Assembly (NCBI GenBank): GCA_910579925.1 | Contig: CAJTVY010000001.1 | Span: forward strand, 1-64,000 | Direction of reading: 5' to 3' | Length of the DNA stretch: 64,000 nucleotides | DNA from: an uncultured Dorea sp. | GTDB lineage: Bacteria; Bacillota; Clostridia; Lachnospirales; Lachnospiraceae | In this document: positions 1 through 8,810 of the stretch, one piece after another | How the letters are laid out: the number at the start of each line of letters is the position of its first letter | How positions within the stretch are numbered: position 1 is the stretch's first letter | Position numbers and translations under genes: made by a program | Notes under the pieces: generated by a model | Database searches by the model: none | What the model saw: only the letters and a program-made list of their open reading frames with translations | Told to the model about the DNA's origin: nothing

Positions 1-150
1 AGCGGTGTAATGATATCCGGCATTGTTCTTTTTCTTAAGTTAATGACATTGCGAATTGTATTGCCGTACAGTCCGGGGATTCTTCCTTTTTTATCTTATA
101 GGAAAGACCTTGTCACGCTAATGCGTGAAAGTATCTTTCCTATAAGATAA
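1..150 (+). CDS. C-terminal end of a membrane protein cut by the left window edge
   Basis: Frame 1 is open from the first base to a TAA at 148-150, giving about 49 residues. The first 30 are strongly hydrophobic (for example SGVMISGIVLFLKLMTLRIV) and look like the last membrane segment of an integral membrane protein. The final roughly 20 residues are encoded by the first hairpin of the repeat-like element at 89-297, so the native C-terminus may have been replaced by the element. No start or family can be assigned from this fragment. It could also be a chance open frame. Confidence 0.3.
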   Translation, partial: SGVMISGIVLFLKLMTLRIVLPYSPGILPFLSYRKDLVTLMRESIFPIR

Positions 151-297
151 AAATAATATGCGCACTCGCACAAGAGGTAAAATATTGCTTCGCAATTGTG
201 CTCGGCGCACAAAGTGTCCAGGCCCCTCATGAGTGAGGGGTTAGGGGAGTTGAAGTGGGCCTGCCCACTTTGTTCTACTGGAAAAGCGCCCAGTAGG
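89..297. repeat. Multi-hairpin intergenic element
   Basis: A dense series of perfect inverted repeats. The first has 19-bp arms at 89-107 and 134-152, with an inner CACGC/GCGTG stem at 114-127. Then come ATTGC/GCAAT at 184-196, CCCCTCA/TGAGGGG at 223-240, AAGTGGGC/GCCCACTT at 253-270 and CTACTGG/CCAGTAG at 275-296. The composition differs from the neighbouring coding DNA and no credible protein is encoded. It resembles a dispersed palindromic element or a structured RNA. Part may serve as a bidirectional terminator between the left-edge gene and the convergent exporter. The dispersed-repeat interpretation is inference. The stems are seen directly. Confidence 0.5.
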
Positions 298-406
298 TTA
301 TTTGTTGTCCTTATGACCGCCATCTAACCATTTTGACGATGTAGTGACAAGCTACACCAGCCGCCGCAGCGCTCTCCTGCTTTGAACATGTTCAATGACA
401 CATCCG

Positions 407-3085
407 TTAATTCATCTTCAGTTCCTCCACAATATTATTCTTCTTAATCACCCTCATGGTATACATCATCGTCAGGAACACCACCAGGAACACCCCGACG
501 GCCGCTGCGGCCAGATATCCCCAGGGAATCAGAAATTCAACATCCGCCCCGGCTCCAAGGATCCAGTATAACGCTGCGCTTATCAATCCGGTAAATAGAA
601 AGCCATAGATCAGAGAGCGTATCCCGTAGATCAGACACTCATAATTCATCATCTTACGGAATCCCTTCGGCGACATACCCATGGACCGAAGCATGGCGAA
701 TTCCTTCCGCCTCAGCATCAGATTGGTGGAAATGGTATGGAACACATTTGCCACTGCAATGAGAGAAATCAGCGCCACGAATCCATATGTCAGTACTTTG
801 ACCGCAATAATCGTATTCCGATCCGTCTCAAATTCTTCCCTTACATTTTCCAGATAACCGACGTCAGACAGAGACTGTTCAGAAAAAACGGTTTCCAGTT
901 CCCGGAACGTATCAGATGCATTCTCACATCGAAGTGAATACACCGCATTCAGCAGGACGGTCTGGAAGCTGTCGATAAATTTCAGATACATACTTTCCGG
1001 TAGAAACATGACAATACGGTCCGAGTATTCTGCAAATGCTTCGGGGGGAGCGCTGACGGCGTCGGCCAGTTCAAACTGCATGGTCTGGTGGAAGTCCTGG
1101 ATCCCTCCCTCCTCGTCATATTCCATATAGCCGGCAGGCAGCAGTTCCTTTGTCTCTTCCGGGAAAATATCCTGTTTCTCATATCGTTCCGTTTCTGGGT
1201 TAAAATATTTCGTATGATTCAGATATATCACTTTTATATGATCACTGTTCTGATAGGAGGACGCTTTCACATTCTGCTCCCTGGCAAATGCTTTGAAATC
1301 CTCATCCCCAAGAATAATCATGGTGCCATTTATCCAGGCTGTTTCTGTATCCGTCCCGCTGTTTCCGGCTGGAGACGTCTGATCTTTAGCCGGAGTGTCA
1401 CTCGAAGATTCCTCTATGTTGTTTTTCGCAGGCAGTTCCTGGTAATAGGCGCCGAGAAGCCCTGTCTGCGCCCATTCCATAGGAAATTCGAAATCAAAAG
1501 ACGCCGCGTAATGTTTCGTGACAGAGTGTATCCCTTCCGTCCGCTTCAGAACCTGTTCCACATCCGCTTCCCGCTCCTGCACGTCTGTATAGAGCGTATA
1601 CCGTACGTCTGTATCCGGCGCCTCCAGGACGAACGCCCCGGTCTGCAGCAGATATAGATTGAACAGCCCCGCCGCCGTAAACAGTCCGATACTCATGGTA
1701 AGAGAGATGACGGTTGCCCGATATTTCCGGCGGTCCCGCTTATAATTCTTCTGCGCCATCATACCTTCAAGGCCGAACAAGGATAAGATCCATGTTCCTG
1801 TCCTGACTTCATTAGGTCTGATTCGGATATCCGTGCTGGAACGTATTGCTTCCATGGGCGTAATCTTTTGGATTCTCCTGGATGGAAGCCACACAGACAC
1901 CATGATTGTCACAAATGCAATCCCTCCGGCAATCGCCGCTGCCCAAAGGGGAATATACAGCGGAATCCCCATTTTTGTGCCGTGGATCCAGTTCGTCAGT
2001 CCGCTGCCGATATAGTGGAGGGTTATGCCGATCCCCCCGACTCCGGCCAGTATACCTAAGGGGATTCCTACTGCGCTCACAAAAAATGCCTCATAACGCA
2101 TGGCTTTCCGAAGCTGTTTTTTCGTTGCCCCGATAGAGGACAGCAGACCGAACTGTACCGTCCTTTCCCGCAGAGAGATGGAAAACGCATTGTAGATCAG
2201 CGTGATAGAGCCAGCCATGATTACAATAATCAGGATAACCAGAAGTCCCGTCAGGACAACAATGAGATTGGAGTTATCCGCAATGCCAAGCCAGCGCAGA
2301 AGAGAATCGTTATATAGGATTCCTGCGTTCTCATCCGTAATATTCTCTTTTGCGAAATCATAGACCTTCCGCGGCTGTTTTAATTCGATAAATATATCCT
2401 GGTACGCGGTTTCCCGGTCAGTGGGCCCTGCCAGCACATCATATCCCGGAGCCCAGAAAGCAACGTCCGGCCAGGTAGAATAGATTCCGACTACCGTAAA
2501 AGTCCGGGTTTCCATGGGGGTAAAGGTCTCGTCGTCTTCGAATTCATCATCCATGTATTCATTGTTCTGCCCCAGGCGTACTCCCTGGTACGACCGCTCG
2601 CCCAGTTCAAGCGTCAGCGTGTCGCCGATCTTGGTCTGATTACCTTCGGCTTCATTAGCCAGAAGAAACGCAGGGATTGCAATCTCATCCTCTGTTTCTG
2701 GCATCCTTCCTTCCTGCATTTTTGCGGGAAGCATTGCAAGGGCTTCCTGGGAAAGGGACCGTACATACAGATAAGGCATGGACGGCGACTGCTGGGTCAC
2801 TGGCTCGAACCAGGCGTATCCCAGCGTTTTTAAGATTGCCGCATTCTCCACATCCTTCCGTTCTGCCAGAGCGCCGGCCTGTGCCGCGTTTGTTCCTGTG
2901 GCGGCCAGGTGCCAGTTTCCGTTTGTGGAAATACTGTAGTCCACGAGAAACCTTTGGAAGCTGGTGCCAAAAGTGGCCACGGCCGTAATCATAGAAGTTG
3001 ATAAAATGACGCCAATAATGGTCACGATGGTGCGGCCACGGTTTGCCCGCATAGTTTTTGCCGTAATCTTTGAGAAAATGTTCAT
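407..3085 (-). CDS. FtsX/MacB-type ABC transporter permease
   Basis: An 892-residue permease with the layout of large FtsX-family exporters. There is one N-terminal membrane helix (about residues 19-39), an extracytoplasmic domain to about 270, then three helices (first at 273-297), a second long extracytoplasmic domain, and a final three-helix bundle. Sequences such as GLLSSIGATKKQLRK and AMLRSMGMSPKGFRK are the conserved cytoplasmic FtsX loops. The gene overlaps the ATPase gene 3082-3774 by 4 bp, so the two are translationally coupled and form one transporter. The two-component genes lie directly upstream on the same strand, an arrangement seen for peptide-antibiotic or envelope-stress exporters (BceAB, VraFG or MacB-like). 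The substrate is not deducible. Confidence 0.9.
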   Translation of the reverse strand: MNIFSKITAKTMRANRGRTIVTIIGVILSTSMITAVATFGTSFQRFLVDYSISTNGNWHLAATGTNAAQAGALAERKDVENAAILKTLGYAWFEPVTQQSPSMPYLYVRSLSQEALAMLPAKMQEGRMPETEDEIAIPAFLLANEAEGNQTKIGDTLTLELGERSYQGVRLGQNNEYMDDEFEDDETFTPMETRTFTVVGIYSTWPDVAFWAPGYDVLAGPTDRETAYQDIFIELKQPRKVYDFAKENITDENAGILYNDSLLRWLGIADNSNLIVVLTGLLVILIIVIMAGSITLIYNAFSISLRERTVQFGLLSSIGATKKQLRKAMRYEAFFVSAVGIPLGILAGVGGIGITLHYIGSGLTNWIHGTKMGIPLYIPLWAAAIAGGIAFVTIMVSVWLPSRRIQKITPMEAIRSSTDIRIRPNEVRTGTWILSLFGLEGMMAQKNYKRDRRKYRATVISLTMSIGLFTAAGLFNLYLLQTGAFVLEAPDTDVRYTLYTDVQEREADVEQVLKRTEGIHSVTKHYAASFDFEFPMEWAQTGLLGAYYQELPAKNNIEESSSDTPAKDQTSPAGNSGTDTETAWINGTMIILGDEDFKAFAREQNVKASSYQNSDHIKVIYLNHTKYFNPETERYEKQDIFPEETKELLPAGYMEYDEEGGIQDFHQTMQFELADAVSAPPEAFAEYSDRIVMFLPESMYLKFIDSFQTVLLNAVYSLRCENASDTFRELETVFSEQSLSDVGYLENVREEFETDRNTIIAVKVLTYGFVALISLIAVANVFHTISTNLMLRRKEFAMLRSMGMSPKGFRKMMNYECLIYGIRSLIYGFLFTGLISAALYWILGAGADVEFLIPWGYLAAAAVGVFLVVFLTMMYTMRVIKKNNIVEELKMN

Positions 3086-3774
3086 CGCCGGACCACCTCG
3101 TCTTTCACAATCCGCCCGTCTTCCAGGGCCAGAATCCGGTCGGCCTGGAGAGCGATATTTTCATCATGGGTGATTACGATGACGGTCTGATGGTAAACCT
3201 CGTTGGAATAGCGCAGAAGCTTCATGATCTCACGGCTGTTTTCACTGTCCAGGTTTCCTGTAGGCTCATCGGCAAGGAGAAGAGCCGGTGCGTTCAGAAG
3301 AGCCCTTCCGATAGAAACCCGTTGCTGCTGCCCGCCGGAGAGCTGGTTGGGAAGATGTTTTTCCCTCTTAGAAAGCTTCAGCAGTTCCAGAAGTTCTTCC
3401 ATCCGCTTCTCATTAATTTCCCGGCCGTCCATCAGCACGGGAAGAGACATGTTCTCACGCACGTTCAGCACGGGAATCAGATTGTAGAACTGATAGATCA
3501 GCCCTACCTGGCGTCGGCGGAAGATGGCCAGTTCCTCCTCATCCTGCTCATACACGTCCACGCCGCCCACGATCACCTTGCCGGAAGTGGGGCGGTCCAC
3601 GCCGCCGATCATGTGCAGCAGGGTGGACTTTCCCGAACCAGAGGAGCCGACGATGGAGATAAATTCTCCCCGGTTCGCAGAGAATGACACACCGTCCAGT
3701 GCGCGCACCGCATTCTCTCCTTCCCCATAGACCTTACAAAGATCCGTAATCTTTAATATTTCCATACGATTCAC
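3082..3774 (-). CDS. ABC transporter ATP-binding protein (MacB/LolD/BceA type)
   Basis: A 230-residue nucleotide-binding subunit. The Walker A motif GSSGSGKST is at about residues 43-51, the signature LSGGQQQRVSIGRAL at about 143-157 and Walker B LLLADEPTGNLDSE just after it. The H-loop is in VIVITHDE. This is the MacB/LolD-like group that pairs with FtsX permeases, here 407-3085. It energises that permease at the inner face of the membrane. An AAGGTG ribosome site precedes the ATG. It is probably under control of the adjacent response regulator 4930-5607. Confidence 0.93.
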   Translation of the reverse strand: MNRMEILKITDLCKVYGEGENAVRALDGVSFSANRGEFISIVGSSGSGKSTLLHMIGGVDRPTSGKVIVGGVDVYEQDEEELAIFRRRQVGLIYQFYNLIPVLNVRENMSLPVLMDGREINEKRMEELLELLKLSKREKHLPNQLSGGQQQRVSIGRALLNAPALLLADEPTGNLDSENSREIMKLLRYSNEVYHQTVIVITHDENIALQADRILALEDGRIVKDEVVRR

Positions 3775-3825
3775 CTTCTTAAAACAAACTCTCAGAATAA
3801 TACCGATGATCCTGATGTGATTTCA

Positions 3826-3879
3826 AGTATAAGCCATTCATATGACTCATCCGTGACTATTTTATAACAAATCTGTCAC
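3826..3879 (-). promoter_or_regulatory. Possible promoter and response-regulator site for the ABC exporter
   Basis: In the 113-bp gap between the histidine kinase and the exporter, a minus-strand TATACT (AGTATA on plus at 3826-3831) could be a -10 box. No good -35 is present. Instead an inverted pair GTGAC (3853-3857) and GTCAC (3875-3879) lies where an activator would bind. A weak -35 with an upstream repeat suits promoters activated by an OmpR-type regulator. The link to the neighbouring regulator is inference. Confidence 0.3.
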
Positions 3880-3887
3880 TTAACCTT

Positions 3888-4898
3888 TTATACCATCGTC
3901 TTATAAAACCGTATGCGAAACTGTCCCCCGCCTTCCGGTGCATTCTGGGCCTGGATGACCGCATTTTCACGTGAAAGAATCATCTGTGCCAGCGCCAGTC
4001 CGATACCGAAACTGTCCTTTCCCGCATTCTTACCCCGGTAAAACCGCTCAAAAAGATGGGGCAGATCCTCTCTGGGGATTCCAGGGCCAGAGTCCGTAAT
4101 CTTAAGTTCCGTGTAAAGAGGATTCTCCTCACAGCAGATTGTCATCCAGCCGCCGTCCGGCGTATATTCCAGCCCGTTCTTAATGACGTTTCGCACCGCT
4201 TCCAGGGTCCAGGCGTAGTCTCCTGTAAATGAGATCCCTTCTGCGCCTCTGACGGTACAGGTCTTACTGTGAATGTCCATGGCAAGGGCGAAGGGCGAGA
4301 GTGCGTCTGCCAGAAATGTTGACAAAGAAACCGTCTCTTTTTGCAGGGCAATGCTTCCGGCCTCCAGCTTGGACATCTTAAGGAGAGCCGTGACCAGCCA
4401 TTCGATTCTGGCCAGAAGCGTTCCGGCCTCACGCAGAAGATGCCTTCTGGCATGTATATCGAGTTCCGGGCTTTTCAGACGCTCCAGAAGAATGTTAAGA
4501 GCGGTAAGGGGTGTGCGGATCTGGTGGGAAATATCTGCGAGTGCGTCTGCGAGAGAGGATTTCTCCTTTTGCAGAAGAGCCGCCTGTTCTTTTAAACGGA
4601 TCGTCATCTTATAGATCTCATCCCGCAGGATTTCCAGATCCCCTTCATGAAAATGTTTGAATTCCGGGATGTCGCTGCCGTGCAGCAGTTCGTCAATCTG
4701 TCCGGCAAGAAGCCGCATACCCTGGAAACGTCTGATTTCCCGGCGAAGGTGCGCAATACACCAGAACAGGCTGGAAAGCAGAGCCGCCGCAAAAGCCTCC
4801 CTGCCCCATAAGATGCCGGCCGACAGTCCGGCAAGAAGCGTCCCGGCTGCGGATAATCCGATCTGTTTTACAAATTCACCGTTGCGAAACAACCACAT
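3888..4898 (-). CDS. Sensor histidine kinase, intramembrane-sensing type
   Basis: About 336 residues from the chosen ATG at 4898, which has a GGAGGAG ribosome site 6 bp upstream. A longer frame reaches 5009 but would overlap the response regulator gene. Two closely spaced N-terminal membrane helices (about residues 12-45) have almost no extracytoplasmic loop, as in BceS-type sensors that read the state of a partner ABC exporter. The H-box is ADISHQIRTPLTAL. N, G1 (DSGPGIPREDLPHLFERFYRG) and G2 (GIGLALA) boxes follow. It likely phosphorylates the regulator 4930-5607 and senses flux through the exporter 407-3774. Confidence 0.9.
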   Translation of the reverse strand: MWLFRNGEFVKQIGLSAAGTLLAGLSAGILWGREAFAAALLSSLFWCIAHLRREIRRFQGMRLLAGQIDELLHGSDIPEFKHFHEGDLEILRDEIYKMTIRLKEQAALLQKEKSSLADALADISHQIRTPLTALNILLERLKSPELDIHARRHLLREAGTLLARIEWLVTALLKMSKLEAGSIALQKETVSLSTFLADALSPFALAMDIHSKTCTVRGAEGISFTGDYAWTLEAVRNVIKNGLEYTPDGGWMTICCEENPLYTELKITDSGPGIPREDLPHLFERFYRGKNAGKDSFGIGLALAQMILSRENAVIQAQNAPEGGGQFRIRFYKTMV

Positions 4899-4929
4899 AA
4901 AATTCTCCTCCATTCTGAGATTACAGGGG

Positions 4930-5607
4930 TCACACTTCCATACGATACCCAAGTCCCCGTACAGTCTTAATAATCTCAGGATTCTGAGGGTTACGCTCAA
5001 CCTTTTCACGAAGCCGTTTGATATATACGGTCAGCGTATTGTCGTTGACATACTCCCCCGCCACGTCCCAGATCTCTTCCAGAAGCTGTCCGCGGGAAAG
5101 GATCTTCCCCCGGTGATTCAGAAACACCAGGAAAAGACGGTATTCCAGAGCAGAAAGAAACAATTCTTCCCCGGACCGCGTCAAGATGCCTTTCTCTGTA
5201 TCCACCTTCAGGTCCCCCGCATATACGACCCCGCAGGATTTCCCCGCCCGTCTCAGAACAGAACGCATTCGGGAGACCAGTTCGCGAGGACGGAACGGTT
5301 TGCTGATGTAATCGTCCGCTCCCATGTCAAGTCCGGTTACGACGGAGAACTCATCTCCAAGAGCAGTAAGAAAGATAATGGGAATCTCATATCTCGCCTT
5401 GATGGCAGTACATGCGCTGTAACCGTTTCCTTCCGCAAGAGTCACGTCCAGAAGAATCAGCTGGGGTCGGTAGATTTCCAGCTGCTCCATAGCCTTCTGC
5501 TGTCCGTTTACGGAAATGACTTCAAAGCCTTCCTCCTTTAAGAAGGCCGACAGATTCTCCACAATGGCCGGGTCGTCCTCGATTAATAATACTTTCGTTT
5601 CTAGCAT
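4930..5607 (-). CDS. OmpR/PhoB-family response regulator
   Basis: Receiver domain (acidic pocket EDD near residue 10, phospho-acceptor Asp in LILLDVTL, switch Thr in FLTALG, conserved Lys in SKPF) followed by a winged-helix output domain ending KTVRGLGYRMEV. Of two nearby ATG codons, 5607 is better placed, 7 bp from GGAG. The one at 5613 is only 2 bp from it. About 225 residues. The gene is followed at 31 bp by its kinase and then by an FtsX-type exporter, so it probably activates those exporter genes. The kinase-regulator pairing rests on adjacency. Confidence 0.93.
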   Translation of the reverse strand: MLETKVLLIEDDPAIVENLSAFLKEEGFEVISVNGQQKAMEQLEIYRPQLILLDVTLAEGNGYSACTAIKARYEIPIIFLTALGDEFSVVTGLDMGADDYISKPFRPRELVSRMRSVLRRAGKSCGVVYAGDLKVDTEKGILTRSGEELFLSALEYRLFLVFLNHRGKILSRGQLLEEIWDVAGEYVNDNTLTVYIKRLREKVERNPQNPEIIKTVRGLGYRMEV

Positions 5608-5702
5608 GTTCATTCTCCATAATCAATGATTTACCAATCGTAAAACTTAGTTTGTTGAAACAATAACATAAAAATATGATACCATCAAGAGAGAAATTTG
5701 CG

Positions 5703-5731
5703 TTTACACTCAGGTGAAAAATGACTATAAT
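5703..5731 (+). promoter_or_regulatory. Vegetative promoter for the ABC-2-like exporter operon
   Basis: TTTACA (5703-5708) and TATAAT (5726-5731) are separated by exactly 17 bp, a near-consensus sigma-A promoter. It lies between the divergent response-regulator gene and the short ORF at 5770, and should drive the short ORF, the ATPase 5868-6779 and the permease 6754-8769. Confidence 0.65.
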
Positions 5732-5769
5732 GAAGATAACGCTGCAGGATAACACAGAGGAGGCAGTAT

Positions 5770-5823
5770 ATGAGTAAAAGCTTCAATGTGGATGAAGACC
5801 GTGAAGAAAGAAGTCCACTGTAG
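5770..5823 (+). CDS. Short leader ORF ahead of the ABC-2-like exporter
   Basis: A 17-codon frame (MSKSFNVDEDREERSPL) begins at an ATG preceded by GAGGAGG at good spacing and ends 44 bp before the ATPase start. The strong ribosome site and position directly behind the promoter argue that it is translated. Related YtrBC-type exporters often have a GntR regulator gene here, so this may be the remnant of one or a regulatory leader peptide. It has no recognisable domain. Confidence 0.35.
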   Translation: MSKSFNVDEDREERSPL

Positions 5824-5867
5824 TGGTAAGACGATGATAGAAGCTGTGGTATAAGAAGAGGAGCGTT

Positions 5868-6779
5868 ATGATTGAGGTACAGCATGTAACAAAAACATTT
5901 GACAACTTAACCGCCTTGAATGATGTGTCCTTTACCATCCCGGAAGGCAGCCTGTTCGGGCTTCTGGGAACGAACGGCGCGGGAAAGAGCACTCTGCTTC
6001 GCGTGATGGCGGGGATCCTTGCATGTGAAGCCGGCAGGATTCTCATAGACAAAGAACCCTGCTGCGATCATCCGGAGGGGAAAGAGCGTTTCTTTTACCT
6101 GCCGGACGATCCGTACTATTTTCCCAATGCAAGTATGGAGGTGATGACGGAATTTTACCGTCGGCAGTATCAAGGAATGGACCCGGAATCAGTGGCCTAC
6201 ATGGCAGACCGGCTGGAACTGGATACCAGAAGACCCATGCGCACATTTTCTAAAGGGATGAAACGGCAGGCGTTTCTGATCATGGCATTGTGTGCGAACA
6301 CGGAATATCTTCTGTGCGACGAAGTGTTTGACGGGCTGGATCCTGTGGTGACGGAAGTGATGAAGGATTTGTTTCGCAGGGAAATGAAAGAGAGAAATCT
6401 TACGGTGGTGGTTGCCGCCCACAAGCTTAAGGATCTGGAAGAATTCTGTAAGGATATCGCCATCCTGCACAAGGGCGGGATACTGCTTGCAGGGGACATG
6501 CGAAGGAAGGCCGCAGAGGTGTTTAAGATCCAGTGTGTGTTTGACGGAGAAGGGAATGAGCGGGCAGCGGATGATCTGCGTGCATGTCTGAATGTGGTCC
6601 GGTTCCGGCAGGAGGGATATTTTACCACGCTGATCGTAAGGGGCGTAAAAGAAGAGATCTTAGAGCAGGTACAGGCGAAAGGCCCGGTGTTCTGTCGGGA
6701 GGTGCCAATGACGCTTCAAGAGATCTTTCTTGCGGAAATGGAGGGGAACGGTTATGACGTCGGCAAAGTATTTCGGTAG
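5868..6779 (+). CDS. ABC transporter ATP-binding protein (EcsA/BcrA/YtrB type)
   Basis: A 303-residue ATPase. Walker A is LLGTNGAGKST at about residues 32-42. The signature region FSKGMKRQAFLIMAL is a degenerate version of LSGGQ, common in this subfamily. Walker B is YLLCDEVFDGLD. The H-loop His is in VVAAHKLKDLEE. A C-terminal extension of about 90 residues follows, as in BcrA/YtrB proteins. It has a GAGGAG ribosome site. Its 3' end overlaps the permease gene by 26 bp, indicating a two-gene transporter. The exported substrate is unknown; lantibiotic or lipid-II-related compounds are typical for this family. Confidence 0.9.
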   Translation: MIEVQHVTKTFDNLTALNDVSFTIPEGSLFGLLGTNGAGKSTLLRVMAGILACEAGRILIDKEPCCDHPEGKERFFYLPDDPYYFPNASMEVMTEFYRRQYQGMDPESVAYMADRLELDTRRPMRTFSKGMKRQAFLIMALCANTEYLLCDEVFDGLDPVVTEVMKDLFRREMKERNLTVVVAAHKLKDLEEFCKDIAILHKGGILLAGDMRRKAAEVFKIQCVFDGEGNERAADDLRACLNVVRFRQEGYFTTLIVRGVKEEILEQVQAKGPVFCREVPMTLQEIFLAEMEGNGYDVGKVFR

Positions 6780-8769
6780 ATGGCTGCGAGAAGCAGAGCG
6801 TTCCCATCTTGCAGGGGCTCTTTCCTGGGGATTATTCATACTCTATATGGTCATGACAATCGTGGATCTTTCTGCAGATATGGAATCTGTTTTCTTCGGG
6901 ATTGGGAGCATGGAGCTTTGTATCCTTAGCGCCGGGCTTGGACTTGCATTTTCAATGATTGAATTCTTCTATCTGTTTCAGGGCAGGAGGCAGGATTTCT
7001 ATTACAGTCTTCCGGTGAAGAAAAGTACTATATTCTTAAGCAGATATGTGCATGGGCTTTGCCAGTTTTCTGCCCCCCTTCTGCTGACCCAGATTGTCCT
7101 TGGGGTATACGGGGCGGTGAACGGCCGGAATTTTGCAGCATATGCGGGGACTTATCTGGGAAGAAGCATATGCGCGGCCCTGCTGGTGTTTCTTGTCTTT
7201 TACCATACCGGAATCTTTGCGGCGGTGATATCGGGGAAGATGATTACGGCTGTGGCGGCGGCAGTGTTGTTTCTGCTGTATTTTCACGTAGTGATACAGA
7301 GTATCTTCTATGGATATGTCCGGGAATTCTATCGGTATTTCTACCGGATTCCGCTTCTGGAAGAGGCGGAAGAACTGCTGGTTCCCCTGAACCTTTCAAA
7401 AAAATTGATGGGGACGGATCTTTATGAATGGCAGGAGGCGTGGGAGTATGTTCCAGAAGGAAAGGCGGTCTTTGCGGCGGTTCTCTGGGCGGGAATATTT
7501 CTGGCCCTGGCGGCTCTTACGCACAAAAGCCGGAAAACCGAGCTGACGGGGCGGGCGTTTACCTGTGTTCCGGCAGAGCGCGCCATCCAGGCGGCGGTTT
7601 CCCTGCTTGGGGGAATGGGGCTTGGAATGCTTCTGATAGATGTGACAGGGGGCCTGGAATATGGAACGGCGGCGCTTGTGCTGCTGCTTGGCGCAAGCGG
7701 TATGGCGGGCGCCTGCGGGATCCATCTGTTGACGGAGTGTCTGGTGCGGATGCCGGGAACGGCCTTTGGCCGGAGAAGACGGCAGATGTGTGCGGCGGGT
7801 GTGTGCGCGTTTGCCGCAGGATGCATGTTTCTGGCAAGTGAGGCTGGCTTTGACGGATATGTGCCAGAGAGAACCCATGTGGCAGAGGTAGCGGTCAGTG
7901 TAAGCGGTCTTGACATGAGACACAGACAGTTTGTAAGCGGGGAAGACGGGGATGATTCTGTGACAGAAGAAAGGCTGCTTTCGTATTCCCTGGCACAGGA
8001 GGAGAGCATTGAGGCAGGGATGGCATGGATTGAAGAATTGGCCGCAGAGATAGGGAAGGATCCGGCAGAGGATAAACTTACGTCAGCAACGGTCTGCTAT
8101 CAGTTCAAAGATGGAAGCAGACGTTACAGGCGTTACCCATTAAATCAGAAGTCTCTGGATTCCTTTGCCCAGGTATATGAGACGAAAGAATATAAGAAAC
8201 GGGCATATCCCCTGGTGGAAGTGGAAGACTTGAAAAAAGGTCAGATTATATGGTCGGACGGGGTGACAGAGACGGCGGTGAGGCTGTCCGCAAAGGAGAA
8301 AGAAACCTTCCTTGCCGCATATAAGGAAGACGTAGAGGATCTTAAGATGGATATGCTCAAAACCGCGTTTCCTGTCGGGTGTATGGAGATTACGTCAGAG
8401 GTGGACGGAATCTATCTGGAGGCAATGGTTTATCCCTTCTTTCAGCGGACGTGCAGTGTGCTTGAAAATGCAGGGACTGACGTTGGAAAATCCCTTGCGG
8501 ATTACCGGATTGCAGCGCTGAAAGTACAGACCTCCCATTCGGTACCCAAAGGATTTTCCGGCGGTGTAACAATGCAGTTCTTTGATGAGGAAAGGGATAT
8601 TGCCAAATGGAATGGAAAGCTGATTGCCGAGAAACTGGCGGTACAGCCGGTACTGTGTCCTGTGGATCCTGATCTGAGGGCAGAGGCAGAGGTTGAGGAG
8701 GAAGGGACAGGCTCGTCTGTGATTGTGGACTGCTTCATTCGGCAGCGGCATGGAATCAGAGGTTCATAA
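6754..8769 (+). CDS. ABC-2-like transporter permease with large extracytoplasmic domain
   Basis: About 671 residues from ATG 6754, which has GGAGGGG 8 bp upstream. The N-terminal half has six or more hydrophobic segments between about residues 20 and 360, including a long one at the ALVLLLGASGMAGACG stretch. The second half (about 385-671) is soluble, rich in charged residues and probably outside the cell. It ends in an Arg/His-rich tail. It is the membrane partner of ATPase 5868-6779, which overlaps it. I recognise the general YtrC/YtrF-like architecture but cannot name a substrate. Confidence 0.8.
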   Translation: MTSAKYFGRWLREAERSHLAGALSWGLFILYMVMTIVDLSADMESVFFGIGSMELCILSAGLGLAFSMIEFFYLFQGRRQDFYYSLPVKKSTIFLSRYVHGLCQFSAPLLLTQIVLGVYGAVNGRNFAAYAGTYLGRSICAALLVFLVFYHTGIFAAVISGKMITAVAAAVLFLLYFHVVIQSIFYGYVREFYRYFYRIPLLEEAEELLVPLNLSKKLMGTDLYEWQEAWEYVPEGKAVFAAVLWAGIFLALAALTHKSRKTELTGRAFTCVPAERAIQAAVSLLGGMGLGMLLIDVTGGLEYGTAALVLLLGASGMAGACGIHLLTECLVRMPGTAFGRRRRQMCAAGVCAFAAGCMFLASEAGFDGYVPERTHVAEVAVSVSGLDMRHRQFVSGEDGDDSVTEERLLSYSLAQEESIEAGMAWIEELAAEIGKDPAEDKLTSATVCYQFKDGSRRYRRYPLNQKSLDSFAQVYETKEYKKRAYPLVEVEDLKKGQIIWSDGVTETAVRLSAKEKETFLAAYKEDVEDLKMDMLKTAFPVGCMEITSEVDGIYLEAMVYPFFQRTCSVLENAGTDVGKSLADYRIAALKVQTSHSVPKGFSGGVTMQFFDEERDIAKWNGKLIAEKLAVQPVLCPVDPDLRAEAEVEEEGTGSSVIVDCFIRQRHGIRGS

Positions 8770-8810
8770 AGAGTCTGGCCAGGGAATCCATATCAGAGAG
8801 GGAGAGGGAA

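Noticed and set aside
96..323. 75-residue minus-strand ORF at the left edge
   Set aside because: It runs across the stems of the multi-hairpin element, has no ribosome site and has a composition dictated by inverted repeats.
382..395. TTGAACATGTTCAA as a LexA box
   Set aside because: The GAAC and GTTC halves are 2 bp apart, not 4 as in Gram-positive LexA sites, and no SOS gene follows.
5522..5755. 77-residue ORF antisense to the response regulator promoter region
   Set aside because: It overlaps the regulator start and has no ribosome site or domain.
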